Shown piece by piece: positions 33,171 to 41,440 of a DNA stretch of 64,000 nucleotides. The notes under the pieces were generated by a model. That model saw only the letters and a list, made by a program, of their open reading frames with translations, had not been told where the DNA came from and searched no databases. Each line of letters begins with the position of its first letter. The stretch's first letter is position 1. The translations under genes were made by a program, and so were the position numbers. This DNA comes from Bdellovibrio reynosensis (GTDB lineage Bacteria > Bdellovibrionota > Bdellovibrionia > Bdellovibrionales > Bdellovibrionaceae), in assembly GCF_022814725.1 (NCBI RefSeq), contig NZ_CP093442.1:3038001-3102000 (forward strand), written 5' to 3'.

Positions 33171-35043
33171 TTGTGCCCCCTTGCTCGATTGGTAGTTCTA
33201 CCGTAAATGTCGAGCCATTGCCATGGGAAGATTCTACAAAGATGCGTCCTTCATGCAGTTCAGTAAAATACTTCGCTAAGTATAATCCCAAACCAGACCC
33301 TTTGATTGGCGAGCTTTTCACATTTTTGGAACGGAAGAATTTCATAAAAATATTTTGTAATTCGTCAGCAGGAATGCCCGGGCCCTGGTCGGCCACTTGC
33401 ACGACGACCTTCGTATCAGACTCTTCGCTTGAAACTAGAATCTTAGTGTCTTCAGGGCTGTATTTAATCGCGTTCTCCACTAGGTTCGAGAACACTTGCT
33501 TCATCAGATCCGAGTCGACAGGAACTGGGAACAAAGGTTCAAGTTCAGAAACGATTTGAATGCGTTTTACTTTTGCTAAGAATTCATGCTTACGAATGAC
33601 TTCTTGAAGCAACGAATTGATATCCTTGCTTTGCAAATTCAGTTGGACACCTTGGCTTTCGATACGGCCATAATTCAAGATAGCATTAATAAACTTTAAT
33701 AGATCATCGGATGAATGTTTTATCGTATCAACGGCTTCACGCTGTTGCGTGCTTAAGGCCACCGAGTCTTTTAAGATCATATCCGTCATTCCTTGAATGC
33801 GCGCAATCGGCGTTTTTAAGTCATGGGACATCATCGAAATAAAATTCGTTTTTAATTCTTCGACTTGGCTAAGCAATTTATTTTTTTGATAGTATTCCCA
33901 ACTGCGGCGGTTTTCGACAATCAAACGGTAAGGAATAAAGAAGTAATAACAAAGGAAGATAGCCAGTAATGGAGCTGCCTGACCGATCCATAAATTCGCG
34001 GTCCAAAACAGCGCAACCGAAGCCAAGATAAAACCAACAACAGTTCCGCCTAAAGTTAAAATGCCTTTAGCAGGACTCATCGTAAGAACAACATGAACAG
34101 TGAAAACCGACACAAGCCAGATAATTAAAAAATTAATCCATTTAGGAATAGGGGTCGGAGCCGCATTTTTAATAATCGTATCGATCATGTTCGCATGCAT
34201 CTCTGAAGTAGTCATGGCCATCACTTCACGGGAATACGGCGTAAGAATATAATCTTGATTGCTCTGACCGGTATCATTACCAATGATAACGACTTTATTT
34301 TTAAATTTGCCAGTGGGCGACTGGTTTAAAATGTCGCCAGCAGAAATGCGTGGGTAAGTTCCGGGACGGTTGAAGTTGATGAAGACTTGGCTAGAACGGG
34401 CAAATTCAAATTGGCCTGAAATTTTGTCTAAAGATTTAACTTCAGGATTGAAGGCGGCTGCGGCCTCTGCATGAAACAAGGGCTGATCCTGATATGAAAC
34501 CAGCATCCTGCGAGTCACGCCATCTTTCGCATTCACTTTTAAATCAGCAGTGCGTGGAGCCGAAACAATTTTAACATTATTGTAGGGAGCAGCTAATGAA
34601 AGTCCCTCTTGATCGCCTTTCAAAGGCAAGTCGTCGCTTGTGACAGCCAGGCTTGGGACAGATTCAAGAATGCGGGCTAGATTTTTTTTCTCAATTGGTG
34701 TCCCAGGAATTTCTGTCAGGGCCACATTCAGCATAATATATTTCGGTTGATCCTTAGCGACCGCGCTGACGATCTTGCCAAGAACATTCAAGTCTAAGTT
34801 CGTCTTAAGATTTTCGACACTTTTTTGGTCGTAAAGAACAAGCTCGATATTTTCAGAAACTTCTTCAGCCGGTGCAAAGCGCACACGCAGATCGTACAAG
34901 TAGGATTCAAGGTAATCTAAATTTGTCTGTGAAATTAAGAAAGCAAAGACAGAGGCAAAAAGAACCCGCAGCAACAGCATGGCAAGCTGTCGACGTTGAC
35001 CGAAAGATGAAATGTTCTCTCCAAGGGAGGGAGGAAGAGACAT
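33163..35043 (-). CDS. CHASE2-domain sensor histidine kinase
   Basis: A 626-residue membrane kinase. One span at about 20-40, a CHASE2 extracytoplasmic sensor (about 45-285; it opens with YLYDLRVRFAP and closes with KVVIIGNDTG and MTTSEMHANMIDTI), three spans (about 292-385), HisKA with FISMMSHDLKTPIARIQG, and HATPase with NLVENAIKYS, VADQGPGIP and GSGLGLYLAKYF. No receiver. It overlaps the NtrC-type gene and lies 33 bp after the 31-codon peptide gene. CHASE2 binds unknown extracellular signals; the modified peptide encoded just upstream is a tempting candidate, by position only. Confidence 0.92.
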   Translation of the reverse strand: MSLPPSLGENISSFGQRRQLAMLLLRVLFASVFAFLISQTNLDYLESYLYDLRVRFAPAEEVSENIELVLYDQKSVENLKTNLDLNVLGKIVSAVAKDQPKYIMLNVALTEIPGTPIEKKNLARILESVPSLAVTSDDLPLKGDQEGLSLAAPYNNVKIVSAPRTADLKVNAKDGVTRRMLVSYQDQPLFHAEAAAAFNPEVKSLDKISGQFEFARSSQVFINFNRPGTYPRISAGDILNQSPTGKFKNKVVIIGNDTGQSNQDYILTPYSREVMAMTTSEMHANMIDTIIKNAAPTPIPKWINFLIIWLVSVFTVHVVLTMSPAKGILTLGGTVVGFILASVALFWTANLWIGQAAPLLAIFLCYYFFIPYRLIVENRRSWEYYQKNKLLSQVEELKTNFISMMSHDLKTPIARIQGMTDMILKDSVALSTQQREAVDTIKHSSDDLLKFINAILNYGRIESQGVQLNLQSKDINSLLQEVIRKHEFLAKVKRIQIVSELEPLFPVPVDSDLMKQVFSNLVENAIKYSPEDTKILVSSEESDTKVVVQVADQGPGIPADELQNIFMKFFRSKNVKSSPIKGSGLGLYLAKYFTELHEGRIFVESSHGNGSTFTVELPIEQGGTNA

Positions 35044-35076
35044 TGGGTTCTCGCTTTTTTAAAAAGTAATTTGGGA

Positions 35077-35172
35077 CTACGTACCTAATGGAGGACAGTC
35101 TTTAGGACCTTGAGCAATGCCCACAGGTTGAGTCTTCTTAGGAGTTACTTTTTTAATGTGTTTGTCTGACAT
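35077..35172 (-). CDS. Candidate RiPP precursor peptide, 31 residues
   Basis: A tiny gene 5 nt downstream of the radical-SAM/SPASM gene. The peptide starts MSDKHIKKVTPKKTQPVG and ends AQGPKDCPPLGT. The Lys-rich front looks like a leader, and the short C-terminus, with its only Cys and three Pro, looks like a core. AAGGGTG, overlapping the radical-SAM stop codon, gives an ideal ribosome site 8 nt before the ATG, so translation is coupled. There is no signal peptide, and no Gly-Gly leader cut site is evident. One Cys allows at most one thioether link; other ring chemistry is possible. I know no named family with this core. Position, size and ribosome site make it a real gene with good probability. 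Confidence 0.75.
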   Translation of the reverse strand: MSDKHIKKVTPKKTQPVGIAQGPKDCPPLGT

Positions 35173-35177
35173 AATAT

Positions 35178-36506
35178 TCACCCTTTCAAGCCTCTACTAT
35201 GTTCATAATACAACACAGTTAGGCTAATCAAGTATCTTGTTCTTTCACAAAAGCTAATATGTTTTCTGTGTTTGTTCCCCGTAAGGGTTTTATGAACAAA
35301 CATACAACCGCCACCGCATAAATAACGAGCCCAGCAGGTTTGGCAGTTGTTCTTTTCAATCAACGGACTTTGCAATTCTGCGAGTTTGTCAGAATCGATG
35401 TCTTGAGCTAATCCCACTTGATTGTTTTTCTGTCCCACATCCAGGGGACAAGCGAAAATCTTATTGTTTGAATCAATGCTTAATAAGGATTTGCCAGAAC
35501 CACAGTGATTCTCGGTTCTTTGTTGTTCATCTAAAGCGTTAAAGTAGCCATCAAAGAGGCTAATTTTACGTAGCTCTGCCTCGCCACCGCGGGAATAAGC
35601 AAGTTCCGCAACGCGGGCCATTTCATTCATAAAGATGCTGTTGGCAGAAGGATCGGCCTCAGTAATATCAAAAGTAAATTCAAAGGCATTCACCGGGAAT
35701 TCCGAAAAAAAGCGATAAGCCTTTTCGACTTCTAAGTTTTTCTTACTAAAAACGGCATGAATCAGAATTTTTCCCAGGTCGGACTGACGGGATAAAAGTT
35801 TTTCTAAGCCCGCTAACGCAGCCTTAGAAGAGCCCTCGCCATTTTTCTGCGGACGCGCCTTATCCTGGTTTTCTGGCGGACCATCGATACTTACAGTGAT
35901 GTTGGCTTGAATCGAGGTTAAAATCTCAAGGCATTTATCGTTAATTAACGTACCGTTAGTAATAACATTGAAATTAGTTTTAATGCCTTTTGCAGCACCG
36001 ACAGTTTTAGCATGGTCAGCAATCGCCTTCAGTGCATCTGGGTACAACAACGGTTCACCACCCAGAAAAGTAATTGTGAAGCTAGAATTCCCACCTAGTT
36101 TATTTAAAAAGAACTCGATCTGTGGCAACGTTTTTTCAACAGTGATCTTAGTGACTGGATCCCCGTAAGTGCCGTCGCCGCCGGCCGCGCAATAAGTGCA
36201 ATGAAGGTTGCACAGTTGGGTGACGTTTAAAGTAATGCTAGTTACGGACGAGCCGAAATTGCGAGTAGCTACAGAAGAGCTATTTTCTAAGTCCCATCCT
36301 TCAAGTGAAGAATAGGCTTCAGCATTCACTCCTTTTTCAGACGAAAGCATGTTCATCACAAAGCCATTATCAAAAGTGGTCGGCGCCATGGAGGCCCAGA
36401 CCTCTTCCGAAACGGAAGCTACTTCCAGATTGCGCGCATGGAAAGCCACGGGCGCATTGGCTCCGTTTTTTATGGCTATAATGTCTTTATGTCTGCGCAA
36501 TTGCAT
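35178..36506 (-). CDS. Radical SAM/SPASM peptide maturase
   Basis: A 442-residue enzyme. An N-terminal domain (about 1-85) of the size used for precursor recognition comes first. The radical SAM core follows, with CNLHCTYC at 99-106 for the 4Fe-4S cluster, the GGEPLL motif and the VSIDGPPENQD strand. The C-terminal SPASM domain has NHCGSGKSLLSID, FACPLD, CQTCWARYLCGGGC and FCERTR, enough Cys for two auxiliary clusters. This build is typical of enzymes that crosslink ribosomal peptides. I chose the ATG at 36506 for AAGGGAAA about 8 nt upstream. It is the first gene of an apparent four-gene operon: maturase, peptide, CHASE2 kinase, NtrC-type regulator. No exporter or protease gene is adjacent. 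Confidence 0.92.
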   Translation of the reverse strand: MQLRRHKDIIAIKNGANAPVAFHARNLEVASVSEEVWASMAPTTFDNGFVMNMLSSEKGVNAEAYSSLEGWDLENSSSVATRNFGSSVTSITLNVTQLCNLHCTYCAAGGDGTYGDPVTKITVEKTLPQIEFFLNKLGGNSSFTITFLGGEPLLYPDALKAIADHAKTVGAAKGIKTNFNVITNGTLINDKCLEILTSIQANITVSIDGPPENQDKARPQKNGEGSSKAALAGLEKLLSRQSDLGKILIHAVFSKKNLEVEKAYRFFSEFPVNAFEFTFDITEADPSANSIFMNEMARVAELAYSRGGEAELRKISLFDGYFNALDEQQRTENHCGSGKSLLSIDSNNKIFACPLDVGQKNNQVGLAQDIDSDKLAELQSPLIEKNNCQTCWARYLCGGGCMFVHKTLTGNKHRKHISFCERTRYLISLTVLYYEHSRGLKG

Positions 36507-36626
36507 GAACGGTTTCCCTTCGTCACCATTTCCTATGAGTCCAACACCTTTTCTGCAATAGATGGGCCAAAAGCACACTTTAAAATTGCATATAACCTCT
36601 AGTAAAATCAGCTATTTAGATCAGGC

Positions 36627-36658
36627 GACCCAGTGGCGGAACTCACGGTCCTGGGGTC
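36627..36658. repeat. Imperfect hairpin in the divergent promoter region
   Basis: GACCCAG (36627-36633) can pair with CTGGGGTC (36651-36658) with one bulged base, and an inner GTG/CAC pair is possible. It lies between the radical-SAM gene and the divergent CHASE2 kinase gene. It may be an operator or a leader structure; no riboswitch class is recognised. Confidence 0.35.
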
Positions 36659-36739
36659 AAAATGTAACTACTACAGGACTAAAAAAGATTTAAACAATGC
36701 GTAACAACTGGCTAAAATCAAAATCAATCAGGGGAAAAG

Positions 36740-38926
36740 ATGTTCATTCGTTTAGCTGTTATCGTTGTTGTTTGCTTTGGATTGTCTGGGTTACTTACCA
36801 ATTTAAGGCTGCCGACTTTTGAATCTTTCTTCCTAGATCGAAAGCAAATGATAGCTAGCTTTCTAGGCGCAAAACCCAGTTTTAACGATATTCAAATTTT
36901 AGATGTCACTGCGCTTAAGACTGAAACGGCTGAAGGCTTAAAGATACCTGCATCTAAACTTTTAGATGTGATTGAAACTATCTCGCAGACCCCATTTAAA
37001 GCGATGATCTTAAGCGTTTCACCTGAAGAAGTGCAGTTCGATATTTCTGAACAGGAACTTTCAAAGCGTTTATCAAATATTTCTAAACTTTATTTATTTT
37101 CTAATTCCACTATTTTTAAGAACACCACTTTTGATTTTCATAAAAGGTTTGAACGTTATCCTGAGCCTTTATTCTTGCATCTGACCTATGATGCAAAAAT
37201 CGATTTAGTTTCACGAAGGATCATTACTTATTTTGATTTAGAATATAAAAACGCCAACCCTGATTTTGCGGTGATCGATAGAATGTTCGGCCGAGCACAA
37301 TCGCCAGAAAAATTTCATTTTGATTTTCCTTATCAAGGAACATCCCAGGTATTTATGAAAGTTTGGAATCCGGGAAACTTTTCCGAACTTGCCATCGACC
37401 CTGGTGGGGTTTCGGCTGAAAAGTTAGAACAAATAAAAGACAAAGTCGTCATTCTAGGTACGAGTGGAATTTATTCCGTCAATTCCACACCAAGAATCGC
37501 TTCTTCGGCTGAAGAGTACGTCCCGGTTTCCCATCTTTTAGCTACTTATCTGACGAATTTGCGAAGCGGCGAATACGTAAAAACACCACCACCAAAAGCG
37601 AACTGGTTGTGGATGGGAATTGCGCTTTTCTGCTTGTTAAGCAGCTTGACCTTGTTCCCTGTAAGGGCGGCTTTTGCCGCTAGTACTTTTATAATTTTCG
37701 CCTATGTAATTTTAGGACTGATGGTCTTTAGGACGGCGTCGTTAAACTTAGACACGGGCAAAGTGCTTCTTTTGGGTTTTGTCGGACAATACGCCATTTT
37801 ATCGACGCGGTTTTTTAGAATGGTTCGCAGGTTGGATAAAGAAAACTTTCAGCGCGAAAAACAAGCAACCGAAGAAAGATTGCGCAGTCGAATTTTGGTC
37901 CGCGCCGCAACTATGGAATCCACGATGCGCACCTTAGGGAAAATGGCCCACGACATCCGCAGCCCCTTGATGGCCTTACATGTGGCGCATTCTTTATTAA
38001 AGAACCAAGTTAATCCAGAGCTTCGGGACTTAATCAGCAATTCTATTTCACGCATTAACGGGATAGCGGAAGACCTGCTGAAAAAATACAAGTCAAAAAG
38101 TGGCGATGCCAAAGATACCGAAACTTTTTTAGGACCGGTGGTGAACGAGCTTATCGATTCATATATCCACGTTCACCCGCAAGCGAAATTTACGGTGAAC
38201 GTTCCATCAGAAATTGAAGTCAATTGGGGCGCAGCCTCTATCCAGCGTTCTTTTTCAAACCTACTTAATAACTCTTTAGAAGCGTGTTATGCCAATAACA
38301 TCAAACCAGAAATCGAAATCCTGGCCGCAAAAGTTGATGCAAAAATTAGGATCGATTTTAAAGATAATGGTCCTGGGGTTTCAGAAAAAAACATCCCAAA
38401 ACTTTTTCTAGAAGGTAGCACTTTTGGCAAAGAACAGGGGACAGGGTTAGGGTTGTTCCAAGTTAAAAAAGATTTAGAATTCTTCGGTGGAACCATTACT
38501 TACCAAAAGCAACAAGGTGCCTGCTTTACGATTCTTATTCCTGCAGCCCGTGATCCGGTGAAATTTATGATTAGTTCCGCAGTGATACTGGTGCAAAACA
38601 CAGAAAATAATGGGGAGTTAAAAAGAAAGCTAGAAGCCAGCGGAGCCGATGTAAAATATTTTAATGACGTTTCTAAGGCTAGCGACTTTATAAAGAAAGA
38701 AAAATTCATTGAACCGATTACGGTAATAAGTGACTTGATGTTTTCCACTGCAGAAGAAACCGGATTTGATGTTTTAGATGCCTGCGACAATAAGCCGATT
38801 TTCAAGATGGTACTTTGTACGTCACTCGTCGACAGTGCAGAAATTCAAGACCTAGCCAATAAAAAAGGCGCTAGCTTGGTTAGCAGCGCCTTTATGGAAA
38901 CCGTGGTTATTAGCTTACGCAAATAA
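36740..38926 (+). CDS. CHASE2 sensor histidine kinase with degenerate receiver domain
   Basis: A 728-residue membrane kinase divergent from the radical-SAM gene. An N-terminal span (1-20), a CHASE2-type sensor (about 25-275, ending KVVILGTSGIYSVNSTPRIA and a ...VSHLLATYLTNL tail), three spans (about 285-360), HisKA with TLGKMAHDIRSPLMALHVAH, and HATPase with NLLNNSLEACYA, FKDNGPGVSE and GTGLGLFQVKKDL. The last 120 residues fold like a receiver (TVISDLMFSTAEETGFDVLD) but lack the acidic pair at the start and the late Lys, so they are probably a protein-binding module. GGGGAAAAG lies upstream of the ATG. It ends 0 nt from the convergent gene. Confidence 0.9.
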   Translation: MFIRLAVIVVVCFGLSGLLTNLRLPTFESFFLDRKQMIASFLGAKPSFNDIQILDVTALKTETAEGLKIPASKLLDVIETISQTPFKAMILSVSPEEVQFDISEQELSKRLSNISKLYLFSNSTIFKNTTFDFHKRFERYPEPLFLHLTYDAKIDLVSRRIITYFDLEYKNANPDFAVIDRMFGRAQSPEKFHFDFPYQGTSQVFMKVWNPGNFSELAIDPGGVSAEKLEQIKDKVVILGTSGIYSVNSTPRIASSAEEYVPVSHLLATYLTNLRSGEYVKTPPPKANWLWMGIALFCLLSSLTLFPVRAAFAASTFIIFAYVILGLMVFRTASLNLDTGKVLLLGFVGQYAILSTRFFRMVRRLDKENFQREKQATEERLRSRILVRAATMESTMRTLGKMAHDIRSPLMALHVAHSLLKNQVNPELRDLISNSISRINGIAEDLLKKYKSKSGDAKDTETFLGPVVNELIDSYIHVHPQAKFTVNVPSEIEVNWGAASIQRSFSNLLNNSLEACYANNIKPEIEILAAKVDAKIRIDFKDNGPGVSEKNIPKLFLEGSTFGKEQGTGLGLFQVKKDLEFFGGTITYQKQQGACFTILIPAARDPVKFMISSAVILVQNTENNGELKRKLEASGADVKYFNDVSKASDFIKKEKFIEPITVISDLMFSTAEETGFDVLDACDNKPIFKMVLCTSLVDSAEIQDLANKKGASLVSSAFMETVVISLRK

Positions 38927-40897
38927 TTACATCAATGGTGCAGGACGAACGGTGGCTTTAAACTCGCCATCTTCGTCTGTGTACAAACGTAAATCAAAAG
39001 AACGATTATTGATGATGTTTTGGATATACATCAAAGAACGGTATAATTTTTCTTCAGCAAAGCTGCCGTAATAGTGAGTGATTTGCGGCACACCTTTACC
39101 AGAAAGAACCATTTCATATCTTAACAATTTAGGACGTTGTTCCTCTGATAGGAATGACATCAAGAAACCAATGCCTCTTTCTTTCCAAATTGGAAGTTGC
39201 TGCAAATCTTCGAAGGCTTCAAATTTTTGTTCAGCCGTCGTTTTCACATCGACGATCACTGCTAATTTCACACCCACTCTGCGAATATCGCCCGTGAATG
39301 CCGCAGTCCAATTTAAGATATAATCAATAGGTGAATTGCCACCAACCAGTGGGCGCGAACGTGGACGACCTTTTAGTTCAATATACTTTTCAAACAACGC
39401 CGAAATTTGTTTCGGTGTCATGTGCGGTAAAGCGTTAAGAGCTTCAGGGTTGAAGAACACTTCTTGCTTAAAGTAACCATTGACGATTTTCCCGTTTGAA
39501 AAATCCCAGCTGTTCCAAGCGATCTTATTAAATTCTTGGTGGCCGATAGTGTCACGAACTAGGCGTTGGATTTCTTTGAAATCCTTTTCGCTTAAGTCGC
39601 GCATTTTCATTTCGGCACTGGAAGTTAAAGTCACGAAGCGCACTGGATTCCAGTTTTCATCAGACGTGTACATTAAGTTTGAAGTCACTAAAGTTTCTTC
39701 GCCGAAGAGTCCAAAAAGGATCTTTGTTTTTTTATAACGAGATAAAGTGTCTAAAAGGAATTTTTGTTCCTGGTCTTTTTTATCATAGCTTAGAACTTTG
39801 TTTTCCCCATAAGCTCTGCCGGCTTCAAATTTCCAGAAAGTTAATCCTACTTTTAAACGTGCATCTTTTAAGAAACCTTCAGAAGAGCCCTTAAAAACGC
39901 GGTCAATACGACGTTCTGATGGTGGAAGAGCCGCATCAGCCATAGCGATAAGCTCTACATCCGTTAGATCGGTAAGAAGCTCTCGGGTCAGATCGTTTCT
40001 AGAAAGTGTTGGGTTTGCTACTTTAATATCTTTTAGAAGAACTTTCTTATGCATCAGGTGGTCATAAGCAAGTGCTGCTGCTGGATCGTTCAGATCAAAC
40101 ACATAATCAAGCATGATAACGTCGTGCTTGCCTTTACCTGCGCGCAAATCAAGCGGCGTTAGGTTTAACCACTTTTCAATGCGATTATCTATTAGCGAGA
40201 AGCCAAGAACTTCAAGATCATCAAGCTTTACACCCGCGCCAGCGCCCACTCCTTTACCGCGAACGGCGATAAGTTTTACGCGCATTTTATTATCAGGCAT
40301 TCTGAAAAGGTGAACCATGAATTCACCAGAAACATAAGCATGGGTAGAAACGCCTGCATCGAATTGGCCTTGAAGCAAATCGTGGCTTAATGAAACCACG
40401 AAAGACAAACGGCCCTGGAACGCTACGAAGTCACCAGGAACTAAACGTTCAATGGCTTTTTTTGCAGTGAACGGCAAGTTACGTGGTGTGTACGGAAGAG
40501 ACAATAAAGATTCTTTTTGCGATTTAAATTGGCGCGCAAAAATGATTTCTGAATTTTTCTCTAGCTTCATTCCTACCGGAGAATCCAAGGCCTCAATGAA
40601 GTCCCCTGGATTTAAACCGAAGTTCAAAATGTATTTATCTATACGAGTGTAATAGCCTTCGACATAAGAAGGTTCAGATTCAATTTTATAACGAAGTGAA
40701 GTCGACAACCCTGCAAGAATGTCAGCATTCACCAAAGTAACGGTGCCACTGATTTCTTGTTTGGCGACTTCATTTTTTATTGTTTCCCACATGTTAGCAG
40801 GTTGAAGTGCATCCCATCCGGCCTGTGCTGGTTGGTTAGCGAAGAGTGAAAGACTTGACGCCATCATTAGTGCCAAGAAGCTTTTTTTGAACATCAT
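38927..40897 (-). CDS. Large secreted protein, function unknown
   Basis: A 656-residue protein with a signal peptide (about 1-27, ending PAQA). The mature protein is rich in beta strands, with blocks such as FVSLRYKIESEPSYVEGYY-type N-terminal strands, GDFVAFQGRLSFVVSLSHDL and VAVRGKGVGAGAGVKLDDLEV. It has no Cys framework, no catalytic signature and no membrane span after the signal. I recognise no family. AGGGA lies 8 nt before the ATG (ATGATG; either codon could start). A 131-nt structured leader ends just before this ribosome site. Its stop directly abuts that of the convergent CHASE2 kinase. Probably periplasmic or outer-membrane associated. Confidence 0.8.
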   Translation of the reverse strand: MMFKKSFLALMMASSLSLFANQPAQAGWDALQPANMWETIKNEVAKQEISGTVTLVNADILAGLSTSLRYKIESEPSYVEGYYTRIDKYILNFGLNPGDFIEALDSPVGMKLEKNSEIIFARQFKSQKESLLSLPYTPRNLPFTAKKAIERLVPGDFVAFQGRLSFVVSLSHDLLQGQFDAGVSTHAYVSGEFMVHLFRMPDNKMRVKLIAVRGKGVGAGAGVKLDDLEVLGFSLIDNRIEKWLNLTPLDLRAGKGKHDVIMLDYVFDLNDPAAALAYDHLMHKKVLLKDIKVANPTLSRNDLTRELLTDLTDVELIAMADAALPPSERRIDRVFKGSSEGFLKDARLKVGLTFWKFEAGRAYGENKVLSYDKKDQEQKFLLDTLSRYKKTKILFGLFGEETLVTSNLMYTSDENWNPVRFVTLTSSAEMKMRDLSEKDFKEIQRLVRDTIGHQEFNKIAWNSWDFSNGKIVNGYFKQEVFFNPEALNALPHMTPKQISALFEKYIELKGRPRSRPLVGGNSPIDYILNWTAAFTGDIRRVGVKLAVIVDVKTTAEQKFEAFEDLQQLPIWKERGIGFLMSFLSEEQRPKLLRYEMVLSGKGVPQITHYYGSFAEEKLYRSLMYIQNIINNRSFDLRLYTDEDGEFKATVRPAPLM

Positions 40898-40916
40898 GAT
40901 AAATCCCTTTCATTGC

Positions 40917-41047
40917 GTTCCATCTAAACTTCGACTTTGCCGAAGCCGGTTCTGCTCGCAAGGTGGACCATTAAGGCAGATTAATGTGGGTTTGACAACT
41001 AAGCGGTGCGCATTAAATTTTCCTGCACCGTCGGCTTTAGATGGAAC
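40917..41047 (-). promoter_or_regulatory. Structured 5' leader candidate (closing stem plus three hairpins)
   Basis: A perfect 12-bp closing stem (GTTCCATCTAAA 40917-40928 with TTTAGATGGAAC 41036-41047) encloses three hairpins: CTTCG/CGAAG (40929-40945), TCTGC/GCAGA (40951-40980) and CGGTGC/GCACCG (41004-41030). On the - strand the stem ends about 6 nt before the ribosome site of the large secreted protein. This suggests an RNA switch, protein-binding leader or processed small RNA. No known class is recognised. Confidence 0.5.
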
Positions 41048-41134
41048 AGTATTTCTCCAGGAAAAATCGGTAAATACGATCTAGAAAACTAGAAAAGCAT
41101 TGTTCCCTTAGAAGCGCAGTGTTCAGATAAATGT

Positions 41135-41392
41135 ATGAAGATTAAGTTCATACTTAATAAAGAAGAATATGAAGTCGAAGGTGAAGAGGGGCGATCCATC
41201 CTGGATATTGCTTTAATTAATAAACTTTCTCCGCCTTATTCATGCATGGATGGGCACTGCGGAACCTGTGAAGCCAAGGTTTTGCAGGGCCAGACCTCTG
41301 AAGACAAAGAGGGCAGTCAAACAGTTCGCACTTGCCAAGCTATACCATCGTCCGAATATGTAGTTATCGCCTATGATAAAGGGCCTAACTAA
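41135..41392 (+). CDS. 2Fe-2S ferredoxin
   Basis: An 85-residue electron carrier with the plant-type cluster motif: CMDGHCGTC (Cys 37, 42 and 45) and the fourth Cys in RTCQAIPSSEY. The beta-grasp fold is visible (KIKFILNKEEYEVEGEEGRSI). No partner oxygenase or reductase lies next to it, so the redox partner is unknown. It is followed 48 nt later by the MBL-fold gene in the same direction. Confidence 0.92.
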   Translation: MKIKFILNKEEYEVEGEEGRSILDIALINKLSPPYSCMDGHCGTCEAKVLQGQTSEDKEGSQTVRTCQAIPSSEYVVIAYDKGPN

Positions 41393-41440
41393 ATAATATG
41401 TATTTGATTCGTGTTTCTAAACACTGCATCCTATTTTTAT

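Noticed and set aside
40917-41047. tRNA or tmRNA
   Set aside because: There is no T-loop GTTCGANTC, anticodon arm or CCA end despite the cloverleaf-like shape.
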